From Ulva prolifera (taxonomy: Eukaryota; Chlorophyta; Ulvophyceae; Ulvales; Ulvaceae): a stretch of 64,000 bases of DNA. Within the stretch, counting starts at the first letter, position 1, and each line of letters opens with the position of its first letter. Location of the stretch: contig CM041203.1 of the NCBI GenBank assembly GCA_023078555.1, positions 267,481 to 331,480 on the forward strand, written 5' to 3'. Made by a program: the position numbers and the translations under genes. Below are positions 44,155 through 53,522 of this stretch, piece by piece. The notes under the pieces were generated by a model, which was not told the origin of the DNA, searched no databases, and saw only the letters and a program-made list of their open reading frames with translations.

Positions 44155-47100
44155 CTAGCATAGGCTCGCAGCACAACATGAGCAGAATTGTTGGCTGGAA
44201 ACTGCTGCAACAAGTGTCGGCTTGGATTTACGCAAGCGCGCTGATTTGCGGCGCGTCCTCGGCACTAAGCGCGGTGGCCTCGACATTGTGGCCGGTGCAG
44301 TGTCCACGCCACGTGTACTATGCGCACGCTGTAAGAGGTGTGCCAGCCGTGCGCGTGCACCGCGCGGGAATTGTGCAATCATCACCTCGCGTTGTTTCGC
44401 GGACGCATTTTGAAATAGGTAATCCGCGACCTTGTCTAAACAATTATCCAACTCACCCACAGGCAACCAGAGGTCGTGTTGAGAAGAGTATCCTTTCCAC
44501 CGGACAAGATAATGCGGACCTTTAAGGGGCCCCGTGTCATGTGATTGTGCCATCGGCGTGTGCGTGCGCCTATAATCTAAGACGGCCTCGACTTCGAAGA
44601 CATTGTCAGCGTCCGTATCTGGGCCCGTCGCAGGGCAGGTGCTACACTCATGAAAATGAGCATCAACATAAGGTTTAAGACACGAGAAATGGAATACATC
44701 ATGAATCCTTAGTTCTCGCAATGTAGCAGGTAGTTGCAGCCGCGCAGCCCTTGTCCCAATCAAGGCCAAGATGCGACAAGGGCCAGCCCACCTGGCAGTG
44801 AATTTACGTCTAAGCGCCGGGTGATGCAACGCAAGCTTGGACAATGACAGCAGCACATCTTTGCCTACTTGGAAGTGCTGCGAGTGCTCATTGTGAACTG
44901 TGGAAGACCACATGCTTTGTTTGGCCTCTGAGAGTGCTTGCTTGGCCAAATGATAATACATTCTGTGCAAAATAGATGTATGCACACGGCGTGTTTGTGG
45001 CAAGCCAAATGCTAACGCGGTAGGTGACAGTGGCGGTGTAATGCGGTTGAGTTGGAAGGGGCTGCAGCCGGTGCTTTCGCTCTTTGAACTGTTAATGCTG
45101 AATTCAACATGCGGCAGGAACGAGTCCCAATCGTCGTGTGCGGGGCCGACAAAGTGTCTGAGCGCCTCCTCAATGACTCTGTTGAGCCGCTCCACTTGGC
45201 CGTTGGCTCTAGGGTGATATGAAAACGTCAAACGGAGTTGAATGCCCATGTGCTCGCAGACAGAGTTGAAAAACTTGTTATTCCACTGCACGCCCCTATC
45301 GCTGCATATGCCCAAAGGCAGACCATAGTGTGGATAGATGTGTTGGAAAAACAACTTAGCAAAACCCGGACCATCGAGTGTGCTCAGCGTAGGTATAAGC
45401 CGGACCATCTTGGAGAACTGGTCCACAAAAACAACGATACAGTCATACCCAGAGGCAGTGCGCGGTAAGTGAGTGATCATATCCAAGCTCACCACCCGCC
45501 AGCACGCTGTGGGGACAGGTAGCGGGGATAAAGTGCTATCAGAACAGCCCGGAGATTTCATTATCTGACATGAATGACATTGTGAAATGAATGATTTAAT
45601 GTCCGTGCTAATGTCAGGCCAATAGAATGTGTCCATAATGAGTGCTTGTGTGCGATGAACTCCCATGTGTGCATGCCACGGGTGTACATGATGCCACAAC
45701 AAAATCTGTTTTCGCAGTCCATCATGGTCCGGAATCACTAGCTTGTGGCCCCATAAATATGCTTGGAGATGTTTGTCGAACCTATACTTGTGTGGAGGTG
45801 CACGGAATGCGGGGTCATGAGCATATCCCTGACGCAAGCGTTCCCAGAATGAGTCTATTGCAACATCAAGAGTAAGGTGTTGGTTGTGCTGCGAATTCAG
45901 GTCCGCACCGATCTCCTGGAACGTCTGGGGGTCCAGATCAATGCCCTCGAGGTCAATCACCTCTGAGGGCAGCTCTGAGCTCACGCTGCTTGGGGTCGGG
46001 CTGCTCGCCAAGTTCACGACCTTCGGCCGCGGGCTGAGGGAAGCTGAGGTGTTGGGCTGCTGACGAGACGGTGCTGCCCGGCGACTGGAGGACGGCTTGA
46101 CCGGCTGAGAGGACGCTGCCGCCTGGAGAGGGGGCAGCGGCTGAGGGGGACCCCTGATGGTGGCCGTGGGGGTGGCAGTTGCCTGCCGTAACATGTCCCG
46201 GATTACCGGGTAAGCGGGGTTGCTTGGGTTGAGCAGCCCCAGCGCCCGGCGCAGGTCCTGACGATCCTGTGTCCTGGGGGAAAATAAAGTCGTGGCGGCC
46301 GGTCTGTCGGCAGTATGCCATGCCGATGGGGAACCCCGGGGGGAGTCCATAATGACCGTGCCACGTGAGGGTGGCTGTGATAATGCCAGCGGTGGAAAAC
46401 CCTCCGACAAGGCCGGCGCCTGGCCAGGCGACCTGCGTACTAGAAGGCTGGTCAGTGCCAACGCTCTGTAAGGTTCATGCGGCCGTTCAGCGGCCAAAGT
46501 ATGACCATCATGCAGCACAACTTCCGTTGTAGGCAAGTGTGTGGCACGACTAACAGCATCAGCCACAACATTCTTGTCACCCGGAATATAAGTTATTTTC
46601 CAGTCAATGCGTGATAATGACTCGAGCCAGCGGGCATGTTTGCCCGACAGCTTTTTCTGAGTCTGTAAAAACCGAAGGGGGTTGTGGTCTGAATGAATAA
46701 AAACCGTATGGTTATTTTCCAAATAACATCGCCACTGCCTGTATGCAAATACAATTGCCCCCAGCTCTTTTTCAAGAGTATAATAATTTTCCTCGGCTCT
46801 ATTCATCTTGCGGCCTATCCAAGCAACAGGACAAAGTGTGTCCTCATGTTGCTGGGTAAGTACAGCTCCGTAAGCATAGTCCGATGCGTCCGTGTAAATG
46901 TGAAATGGTTTGTTAAGGTCCGGGTGCCGCATAACTGTAGCATTGACCAGTGCATTTTTTATGTTCACAAATGCTGCATCACATTGCTTCGTCCAGGGGA
47001 TGCTTTCCTTGGAGCTAATGCGCTGGAGCAAGGGTGCAGCTAGGGTTGGAAATTTTGGAACAAATCTCCTAAAGTATCCGGCTAAGCCCAGGAACGACCG

Positions 47101-48933
47101 AATATTGTTGGTGGACTTTTGCAAGTCTGCTACCGGCCAATCTTGCAGCACTTGAACTTTGTATGGATCAGGTTGGACCGTGTCGGCAGTGACAACATGC
47201 CCTAAGTATTTAATTTCTTGCAAGGCAAATTGACACTTGTCTATATTGCAGTAAAACTTGTGTTCAGCCAATCTGGTTAACACAAGGTCAAGGTGTTTGG
47301 CGTGTTCTTCCTCAGAACGTGCTAATACGACAATGTCATCAAGGTAGGCCAAACAGATTTTTCCTATGAGCCCCTTTAGAACAACGTGCATTGCTTGCTG
47401 AAACACTGAAGGGGCATTTGACAGACCAAAAGGCATGACTTTCCATTCATACAAACCGTCGGGTGTTCGAAAAGCAGTCTTAGGTCCCGCCTTTGACGAC
47501 AACCGGATTTGATGGTAACCCGAATGCAAATCAAGTGCTGAGAAAAATTTATGTCCTTGTAATTGGTCCAACAGCGTGTCAATGCGTGGTAACGGGTAGG
47601 TATTTTTAACAGTGTGTTCATTCAGATACCTGTAATCAATGCAAAGGCGAAGCTTGCCCCCAGGCTTGGGTGCAAATAGAACACAACTCGCCCATGGAGA
47701 TACAGAGGGCTGCACCCAGCCCATGGTAAGCAAGTGATTGAGCTGCTTTTCCAACTCCAGAGTCTCGCGGGGTGTGAGTCTATACTGGCGTGCGGCCCTC
47801 GGGCGGGTGCCCGGCAACAAATCAATATCCATTTCAAAACCGGACGCAGACGTGTTCGGCGGGGGAGGGCCTAAAGTGCCGCCCTCGCCTTTATGTTTGT
47901 CAACAACCGACTTAATGCAGGCAGGAATGTTCGATGTGTCTTGCGGGACATGAGCGGGAGCAACCTGCTCTGACAAATAGCCTTTCTTCTTTGTGCCAGC
48001 ACAACAGATCGGGGATGTCGCGACTGTGGGCCTAATATGAGCCACATATAAGGGTTGCTGGCCATGTTTGGCCTTGCTAGTTAATGCTTTCAGCTCACGC
48101 TGCGAACACATAAAATCATCTTGTGTGCTAGACTCACTTGTGAATTTCGAATGACCAGCATGGATAATATGGAAGTAGGGTTTGTCTTTTTTACGACGCC
48201 CGCTCCGCAGCGGGGGTACATATACGACAATGCGCGGGTGTTTGAATGTGATGGACATGTCGACTGCAGATATGACATCCAAAGCGAACAAGGCCTCGTT
48301 CGGCTGATATGATCCGGTGGCCGCGGGTAGCGAGTCCACCACAGTAAATTTCACACTAATAACACGGCGCCCAACTCGCGTATTTAGAACAACCTTGCCC
48401 AAGCATGATGCCTCAGATCCGGAGATTCCGACCGTGACACTCTGCGAAGCAGTGTATGCAATGCTATGGCGATCCAAGAATCCGCGCGTTACCATGCTAT
48501 GATTTGCTGCCGTGTCGACCAGTGCTTGGGCAAAGTTGCCATGAATGCGAGCCGGCATTGTGCACACCAAATCTACAAAGGCTGCTGGTTGGACAGATAC
48601 CGCCGCCTTCTTCGATGGTAATATTGATAATCGCTGGTTGCTCACCATTGTGCACACATGGTATTTCTGGTGCCCGGGGACGGGAGCGCCGGATATGAAT
48701 TGCAATAAGTTGCGTGCCTCATCCACCCGTGTCTGCGTGTGTTGTCTTAGGAACGGTATAAAGGTGGAAGACTCAAAGATACGAGCGGGCACTACCACCG
48801 TGATTTTGTGCTGATGCATATCAATGGTGTGTATGTGCCGAATGGCCACTTGCGCTTCGGCAGTGCAAGGCAGTGTAACCACAATGTTCTCATTGAGTTT
48901 GTGCAGGTCAAATAACGATGCCGAGCCTGACAT
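44155..48933 (-). CDS. Gypsy E pol polyprotein, chromodomain type
   Basis: 1592 codons from the ATG at 48933, but the frame is open back to the gag TGA at 49041 and is the gag frame, so the natural product is probably gag-pol by readthrough. Domains: aspartic protease VDTAANHS with Asp140; reverse transcriptase with YLDD at 530-533; RNase H (YTDASDYAYG); a proline/serine-rich insert (about 46000-46400); an integrase zinc domain (HHVHPWHAHMG...CHSC) near 1080; a DDE core (SLDMITHLP, CSDRGVQWNN, NGQVERLNRVIEEA); and a chromodomain-like end (HYLVRWKGY, DLWLPVGEL) near 1460-1510. The chromodomain would direct integration to marked chromatin. The protease motif is DTA, not DTG/DSG. No damage is seen. 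Confidence 0.93.
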   Translation of the reverse strand: MSGSASLFDLHKLNENIVVTLPCTAEAQVAIRHIHTIDMHQHKITVVVPARIFESSTFIPFLRQHTQTRVDEARNLLQFISGAPVPGHQKYHVCTMVSNQRLSILPSKKAAVSVQPAAFVDLVCTMPARIHGNFAQALVDTAANHSMVTRGFLDRHSIAYTASQSVTVGISGSEASCLGKVVLNTRVGRRVISVKFTVVDSLPAATGSYQPNEALFALDVISAVDMSITFKHPRIVVYVPPLRSGRRKKDKPYFHIIHAGHSKFTSESSTQDDFMCSQRELKALTSKAKHGQQPLYVAHIRPTVATSPICCAGTKKKGYLSEQVAPAHVPQDTSNIPACIKSVVDKHKGEGGTLGPPPPNTSASGFEMDIDLLPGTRPRAARQYRLTPRETLELEKQLNHLLTMGWVQPSVSPWASCVLFAPKPGGKLRLCIDYRYLNEHTVKNTYPLPRIDTLLDQLQGHKFFSALDLHSGYHQIRLSSKAGPKTAFRTPDGLYEWKVMPFGLSNAPSVFQQAMHVVLKGLIGKICLAYLDDIVVLARSEEEHAKHLDLVLTRLAEHKFYCNIDKCQFALQEIKYLGHVVTADTVQPDPYKVQVLQDWPVADLQKSTNNIRSFLGLAGYFRRFVPKFPTLAAPLLQRISSKESIPWTKQCDAAFVNIKNALVNATVMRHPDLNKPFHIYTDASDYAYGAVLTQQHEDTLCPVAWIGRKMNRAEENYYTLEKELGAIVFAYRQWRCYLENNHTVFIHSDHNPLRFLQTQKKLSGKHARWLESLSRIDWKITYIPGDKNVVADAVSRATHLPTTEVVLHDGHTLAAERPHEPYRALALTSLLVRRSPGQAPALSEGFPPLALSQPPSRGTVIMDSPRGSPSAWHTADRPAATTLFSPRTQDRQDLRRALGLLNPSNPAYPVIRDMLRQATATPTATIRGPPQPLPPLQAAASSQPVKPSSSRRAAPSRQQPNTSASLSPRPKVVNLASSPTPSSVSSELPSEVIDLEGIDLDPQTFQEIGADLNSQHNQHLTLDVAIDSFWERLRQGYAHDPAFRAPPHKYRFDKHLQAYLWGHKLVIPDHDGLRKQILLWHHVHPWHAHMGVHRTQALIMDTFYWPDISTDIKSFISQCHSCQIMKSPGCSDSTLSPLPVPTACWRVVSLDMITHLPRTASGYDCIVVFVDQFSKMVRLIPTLSTLDGPGFAKLFFQHIYPHYGLPLGICSDRGVQWNNKFFNSVCEHMGIQLRLTFSYHPRANGQVERLNRVIEEALRHFVGPAHDDWDSFLPHVEFSINSSKSESTGCSPFQLNRITPPLSPTALAFGLPQTRRVHTSILHRMYYHLAKQALSEAKQSMWSSTVHNEHSQHFQVGKDVLLSLSKLALHHPALRRKFTARWAGPCRILALIGTRAARLQLPATLRELRIHDVFHFSCLKPYVDAHFHECSTCPATGPDTDADNVFEVEAVLDYRRTHTPMAQSHDTGPLKGPHYLVRWKGYSSQHDLWLPVGELDNCLDKVADYLFQNASAKQREVMIAQFPRGARARLAHLLQRAHSTRGVDTAPATMSRPPRLVPRTRRKSARLRKSKPTLVAAVSSQQFCSCCAASLC

Positions 48934-49038
48934 GAAGGACGAATCAAAACAAGTTGCATGTGGTGGAGATAAATGAGGTGCCAGTACATGTGGCGCTGCC
49001 GCCCATTGTGGGCACGCAATGGGAGGCTTGCCTTCGTC

Positions 49039-49041
49039 TCA
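49039..49041 (-). promoter_or_regulatory. Predicted gag-pol stop-codon readthrough site (TGA)
   Basis: Gag ends CAT GTC CGC TGA. The same frame continues GAC GAA GGC AAG CCT and stays open through pol. In gypsy F the gag end is CGT TGA followed by GAA ACT GGC AAG CCG in the same frame. The residues after the stop (GKPP..CP.WA) are conserved although no ATG lies between the TGA and them in either copy. The ATG annotated as pol start in E is not conserved in F. This supports translation through the TGA. Confidence 0.7.
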
Positions 49042-51339
49042 GCGGACATGTTGCTGTGGCTGATCATTGCGTGTCCGCTTGGGGTGATTGCCAGTCCCTT
49101 TGCGGATGGGATCATACCGGTCCCTCTTGCCATCTCGACGCCGGGCTGGGGGGCTGGTGTACTGCGGGGGCATCGGAGTAAGAGCCCGCTGCTTGTTGAA
49201 TTCCTCCACGAAGAATGCCTCGCGGGCGTCCCGTGGCACGGCTGATAAGAAGGCGGCGCAATGGCTGAGCTGGTGTAACCCCGCCTGCGGGTTCTGCCTC
49301 GCAGATGGGCAGAGGTAGCATTGCTTAAAGGGGTACAGGTAGTACATGCGCAACATCATGGTGGCACAATAAACAAATGTGGCCTGCACGCCCGGCGGTA
49401 AGGGGGTGGTCGCCCTCGCCAAGGCACCATGAACAGAAGTGGGGCCACCCTGTAATTCTAGGCTCAGTGCCTTGCGCAAATCCTGTGGTGCCGCCGCATT
49501 TCTGCAGAAGTCCTCGACCCACGGCCTAACGACCGCCTCTTCTGTGGAGTTGGCCACCTCCTTAAGCCCCGGGAAGTGTGCCGCTCTAGCCGCCTTTGGC
49601 TGGCCCCCACGGCCTGGCTGCACACCAGTGTCGCGATGAAGAGGAGGGCCGGGTAATACAGCAGCCGCCGCCTGTAACTTGGTGTCGCCGGGGGTATGTG
49701 GCTGCGGTTTGCGCTTTGAGTGCAACATGGCATAATCAATATTATAATCCGGTGTGTCACCAGCAAAGCGCTTAACTGTGTTTGCTGACTCACGCACTTG
49801 TTGTAGCTGCGTGACGGACCATGTGATAAAGTGAACAGCAGTCGCGTCCGCGCTCTGTGCACAACCGCCGATCGCAGGTTTAAGCTCTACATTAAATTTC
49901 TCCAACAGAGTAGACAATGGCATAAACATGCGCAGAGTACCAGCCAACGCCGATGTGCACACAGGCTGCATGAGGTGCTGGATCTTCGTAAACAATATGC
50001 ATGCAAAATCCAGGAGGCTTTGCTTGCCTTGCATGTGTGCATAATCCAGGAAAATTAATCTGTAATAAGTTTTAATATGATGAATAAGCTCATTGAAATC
50101 GACAGACTCAGCGGCATCATAACGTTGCCATGCCAATTCAATGTTATGCCTAAATTGGCCACTTGTAAAGTAAAAATCACGTATGACCTCAAGCCACTGT
50201 CTAAGCGTGCACGACGGATTCAGAGCGGCCTCTTGCGCTGCCGAGAAATGCTGGTCAGTGCGTGAAAATGTGGTCGTGATGTGTTGAATAACCTGGCGCT
50301 CAGAAAGCTGTCGACAATTCGAACGCGCATGCAAAACGTCACTCTGAAACTTGTGCCACCGCAGCTCTGACAAAGGGTCACCGCGTAGAGCGGCGGCTGT
50401 GGGCATTTTAATGGCTGAAAACGTATACTGTGCGCTACGAAACCAATTGTGAGACTGATCGTCTGCAAAATTTGGGTTGCATTCTGGCAGAGATGATGTA
50501 ATGGGTAAGACGGTCTGCACCTGCGCTGCGACGCTGGCCGAGCAATCTCGGTACTGAAGCGCCTCAGCCTTGGTAATCTCGGATACGTGCGCCGTGGGAA
50601 ACAGCTCGGACACGTTCTTAACACAATACTTTGCACTTGTAAACGCGTGCCAGACTGCGTGAGTAATGTCATGAATGATAGGCTCGGCCGCCTTGGCCAA
50701 GCTAACAATGGCTGCTCCGTGGCTGGTCACGGCAGACGAGGTTCGGAGCTTCAAGGTCCTCTCCTTTGCGCCCAGCAACCCTAAGTGGTCATTCTTGACG
50801 GGACAAGACAGAAACGCCAGCGCAAAGCTCTTGTAATCAGAAGCAAACGCATAGGCCATATCCAGCAACGGCTGGGCAAACTTCGGGCCTAGCCAGACCA
50901 TAAGGGTCATAGCGGCCGGGCTGAGCAGATCACGCACCGGGCCAGCACAAGGGCCCCACTCCGTGCCGCATGTAAACGCCGTAGCCGGCTTCAATGCACG
51001 CTTGAGCACCTCAACCGACTGCTTACGCTCAAGTGGCTGGAATGGCACTTCATCAGCAGACAGGGCAGACTCGACGAACAGTTGACGCGCGTCTCTACTC
51101 ACAGTCTGGAACGCAGATTTGTCAAACTCGGCCGCGCTCGCCACTAACAACGACTGTAACCACGACAACATACTGAACAGCCGCCTGATATAATCCAAAT
51201 CCGACTGGGGAAACGCAGACAGCCCCGGATTCTGGGATTGGTCAAGCGAATAATTGCACTCAGACGGAGAGACCAGCGAGTCGCGAGCTGTTTCCCACGT
51301 AATCGCGGTGTCGCCCATTGTGACGTCGTCGCCAGCCAT
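49039..51339 (-). CDS. Gypsy E gag
   Basis: 766 codons starting 54 nt inside the 5' LTR, ATG at 51339. The N-terminal half is helical and has no familiar motif. The middle part resembles a retrotransposon capsid (HITTTFSR, WLEVIRDFYFTSGQF, LIHHIKTYYRL). Near the C-terminus is CYLC-x11-H-x4-C, a zinc-knuckle-like motif with a long spacer that is also present in gypsy F (x10), followed by a basic RNA-binding tail (PARRRDGKRDRYD). It ends in TGA at 49041-49039. It would form the particle and package element RNA. Confidence 0.9.
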   Translation of the reverse strand: MAGDDVTMGDTAITWETARDSLVSPSECNYSLDQSQNPGLSAFPQSDLDYIRRLFSMLSWLQSLLVASAAEFDKSAFQTVSRDARQLFVESALSADEVPFQPLERKQSVEVLKRALKPATAFTCGTEWGPCAGPVRDLLSPAAMTLMVWLGPKFAQPLLDMAYAFASDYKSFALAFLSCPVKNDHLGLLGAKERTLKLRTSSAVTSHGAAIVSLAKAAEPIIHDITHAVWHAFTSAKYCVKNVSELFPTAHVSEITKAEALQYRDCSASVAAQVQTVLPITSSLPECNPNFADDQSHNWFRSAQYTFSAIKMPTAAALRGDPLSELRWHKFQSDVLHARSNCRQLSERQVIQHITTTFSRTDQHFSAAQEAALNPSCTLRQWLEVIRDFYFTSGQFRHNIELAWQRYDAAESVDFNELIHHIKTYYRLIFLDYAHMQGKQSLLDFACILFTKIQHLMQPVCTSALAGTLRMFMPLSTLLEKFNVELKPAIGGCAQSADATAVHFITWSVTQLQQVRESANTVKRFAGDTPDYNIDYAMLHSKRKPQPHTPGDTKLQAAAAVLPGPPLHRDTGVQPGRGGQPKAARAAHFPGLKEVANSTEEAVVRPWVEDFCRNAAAPQDLRKALSLELQGGPTSVHGALARATTPLPPGVQATFVYCATMMLRMYYLYPFKQCYLCPSARQNPQAGLHQLSHCAAFLSAVPRDAREAFFVEEFNKQRALTPMPPQYTSPPARRRDGKRDRYDPIRKGTGNHPKRTRNDQPQQHVR

Positions 51340-51379
51340 CTGCAGCGCCTCGGTCGAGTTAATCAGGCCAGGGAACTTA

Positions 51380-51393
51380 GCAGAATCGATACC
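51380..51393 (-). promoter_or_regulatory. Gypsy E primer-binding site
   Basis: On the minus strand GGTATCGATTCTGC follows the 5' LTR directly. GGTATC fits the end of an initiator Met-type tRNA (GATACC). The usual leading T is not separate from the LTR end (CA), so exact primer identity is uncertain. Gypsy F has GGTATCGGTGAGAC in the same place. Confidence 0.6.
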
Positions 51394-52193
51394 TGTTGAG
51401 ACCTATTGGTCTGGTCTTGGGTAACAGACCTCGATGGCAGTAAGTAGAAACGGTGATGGGCCAAGATTGCCGCAGCACGAGGGCTGTATAGGCACAAACA
51501 GAGCAGGGGTACACTTACACGCAGGGATGCGACGTGCCAGTGCAGGAATGGAAGGCGCCCCAACCAGACTACTGTAAAGCGTGCCTGGTCCCAGCAAGCG
51601 CTCGGTATAAATACCGGGGTGTGTGCGCCCAGGTCAATCCCCCTGTCAAAGCTGGCCTCGCCGAATCGTGCCGCATAACTGCCACACTGATCCCAGATCC
51701 CGCATAAGCGCGGGAGATCTTAAATTGTGGCTCACAGAGCCTGAGATGAGTGTAAGCAAGGCAGCGCACGTAATTTGTGGGCAGCTCTGGGTGGCTGTAC
51801 AGATATTATCGTGCATGCCAACCCTGGAGCCCGCCGGGCGGACCCTGTGTAACGGCGGTAATGCACACAGTAAGACGTAATATGTGCAGTAACGATTCGG
51901 CTAGCCGCATAAAGCCATAATAAGCCTATGACGGGACACATTGTGCCGGGAGAAGGCTGTACACAGTGCTGATGCAATGTGCACGTAAGGCTGGTGGACG
52001 CGTGCAGTCACACGTGGCGAGTGCAGGCACGTAAGCCTACTGAGCGTACGTGTGATCATACTGTGTACAACTCGATCGGTAATTCAAAAGCTATGCGTGT
52101 GCGACCGTCCACATGGCTGGACAAGCCGCTGCGCATATAAGAAAAGGTGTTAATTGTGCCAGCATGCGCTAGTGTGAGAGATATCTCACAACA
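51394..52193 (-). repeat. Gypsy E 5' LTR
   Basis: 800 bp, identical by eye to the 3' LTR. A TATA-like TATAAATA at 51606-51613 (both strands, near-palindromic) leaves about 210 bp to the LTR end, suitable for an R-U5 region. Confidence 0.95.
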
Positions 52194-52704
52194 CATACCC
52201 CTGGTCTGCGCTTGCGCAAGCCAAGGGTGCAGCGTCAAAGACCATGCCGGCCAGTCTACGTCTGCATATCCATGCAGCACGATGTTGTTGCATTGGATTG
52301 ACGGAGGATGATACATGCCAAATCCCAATCCCCGCAGAAGATCGCCAGATCTCGCGGGATGCTGCACCCTGATCCGCACAGAGATCAACGAGCAGCGCGA
52401 TTCCACAGTTCCACAGAGCTATCAGTAGCGAGGACAGCACAAAGCAGGGATGGGCCTGGACATATATTCCAAGTGTTTTGCTGTGATCGACACAATTACC
52501 TTTGGTCGATTGGGGCGCTTCTGTTCCAGTCATTCCATCTGTGCTGCATTGTTACCCCTGTCTTTCTCTCCTGTCGTTTCTGTACGCTCGCTAGGGTGCC
52601 CAGCTCCCTGCGCTACCCGATCAGTCAACAGTGGCCCAATGACAATGGCCCGGGGCGAGCCGCTCACGGAGCGCCCCAAGTATGCTCATGCATACGATCC
52701 TAAC

Positions 52705-52992
52705 TGTCAAGACGCGTGTTAGTCTCATCGAGTGTGCACAGGGGTTAATGCGCGTGCCTGAGCTGGTCAGCATGCTGACTGTGCATGACGACGTGGAGGG
52801 GAGCATACCTTGCCATCGCGTAGAGTCGCGCGGCAGAAATGAAAATAAGAATTGAACCGGTGACCTCATGAGTACACACTACATGCTCTACCACTGGGGC
52901 TCACCTGAAGCAACGAGTCCTTTGTTAGATGACTCCTCCCTTGATTATGTCATCTATATTCTTGGATCCTCGGATATGGATATCCCACAACA
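52705..52992 (-). mobile_element. S repeat copy 3
   Basis: A 288-bp S element in element H with a perfect 5-bp duplication CTAAC (52700-52704 and 52993-52997) and TG...CA ends. The tRNA-like core on the minus strand has the B-box-like GGTTCAATTC (52849-52858) and the A-box-like TGGTAGAGCAT (52883-52893). It is close to S1 over its whole length but in an unrelated site. Confidence 0.8.
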
Positions 52993-53091
52993 CTAACATA
53001 ACACGGGTTGGGCCCTTGGCCACCATACCCATGCGCAGACTTGCGCGTCATGCATTACATGTGTACCTAGACACTGATTTATGACACCAGG

Positions 53092-53522
53092 ATCGTGGAG
53101 AGCCGCGTTGCGAGTGGCAACGTACTCCACTGTGCGTGTGGGCCGGGCCTCAGGGTGATGGACCAGGCCTAGCTTGTTCGCGAGGTGGAACAGGAATGTC
53201 AGGGTGCGTGGCAGCCCGGGCGATCGCACGTGTGCGATGCATGGCAACCCTGGCCACCTCTGGTGTGGCCCGAGCAGGGTCACGCCGGATCATCTCCGTA
53301 AAGGAGTCAGCCCCGAAACGTGGTGAAAACACCTCGGGGTCAGGCAGGGCTTCCTGCCTGAAACTCGTATCCATGACATGCACCCTACCATGACCGGGCC
53401 CGGGGGTGTGCCGCTGGTCACGCAGACGGCGCAACACTCCCCCGTCACACGTGGCATCATCCATGAATGGGGGGACATCGCTGTCAGTCACGCGGACACC
53501 CTCATCATCCTTCTCGAAGACA
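53092..53522 (-). pseudogene. Copia relic G, right part
   Basis: The minus strand encodes the segment between integrase and linker of copia pol (GVLRRLRDQ, HGRVHVMD, EMIRRDPARATPEVAR), frameshifted and diverged. It joins 41429-41828 once element H is removed. Homology stops near 53522. Confidence 0.8.

Larger units (their letters stand above)
42404..52193 (-). mobile_element. Gypsy/chromovirus E (intact, very recent)
   Basis: A 9790-bp Ty3/gypsy element on the minus strand. The LTRs (42404-43203 and 51394-52193) are 800 bp each and identical by eye. The target duplication is CATAC (42399-42403 and 52194-52198). It has intact gag (49039-51339), pol (44155-48933, open back to the gag stop) and ORF3 (43417-43752), plus a purine tract and a primer-binding site. 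It is inserted in an F-family solo LTR. Everything needed for activity appears present. Confidence 0.97.
42046..52630 (+). repeat. Solo LTR of the gypsy F family (interrupted by gypsy E)
   Basis: A complete F-type LTR of about 790 bp (42046-42403 plus 52199-52630), from TGTTGTAATGG to CAGTCAACA, with target duplication GTGGC (42041-42045 and 52631-52635). No internal F sequence remains, as expected after LTR-LTR recombination. Gypsy E is inserted at CATAC. The F 5' LTR at 15931-15946 shows the corresponding uninterrupted sequence. Confidence 0.9.
41829..53086. mobile_element. Element H, LTR-like (TG...CA), hosting a solo LTR, gypsy E and S3
   Basis: An insertion in copia relic G flanked by CCAGG (41824-41828 and 53087-53091). 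It begins TGTTATAAAT and ends ATTTATGACA, giving TG...CA ends with a 10-bp imperfect inverted repeat. With nested elements and their duplicated target sites removed, its own DNA is 41829-42045, 52636-52704 and 52998-53086, about 375 bp with no ORF. Size, ends and the 5-bp duplication suit a solo LTR of another family or a TRIM. A second copy of it is not seen in the window. Confidence 0.65.
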
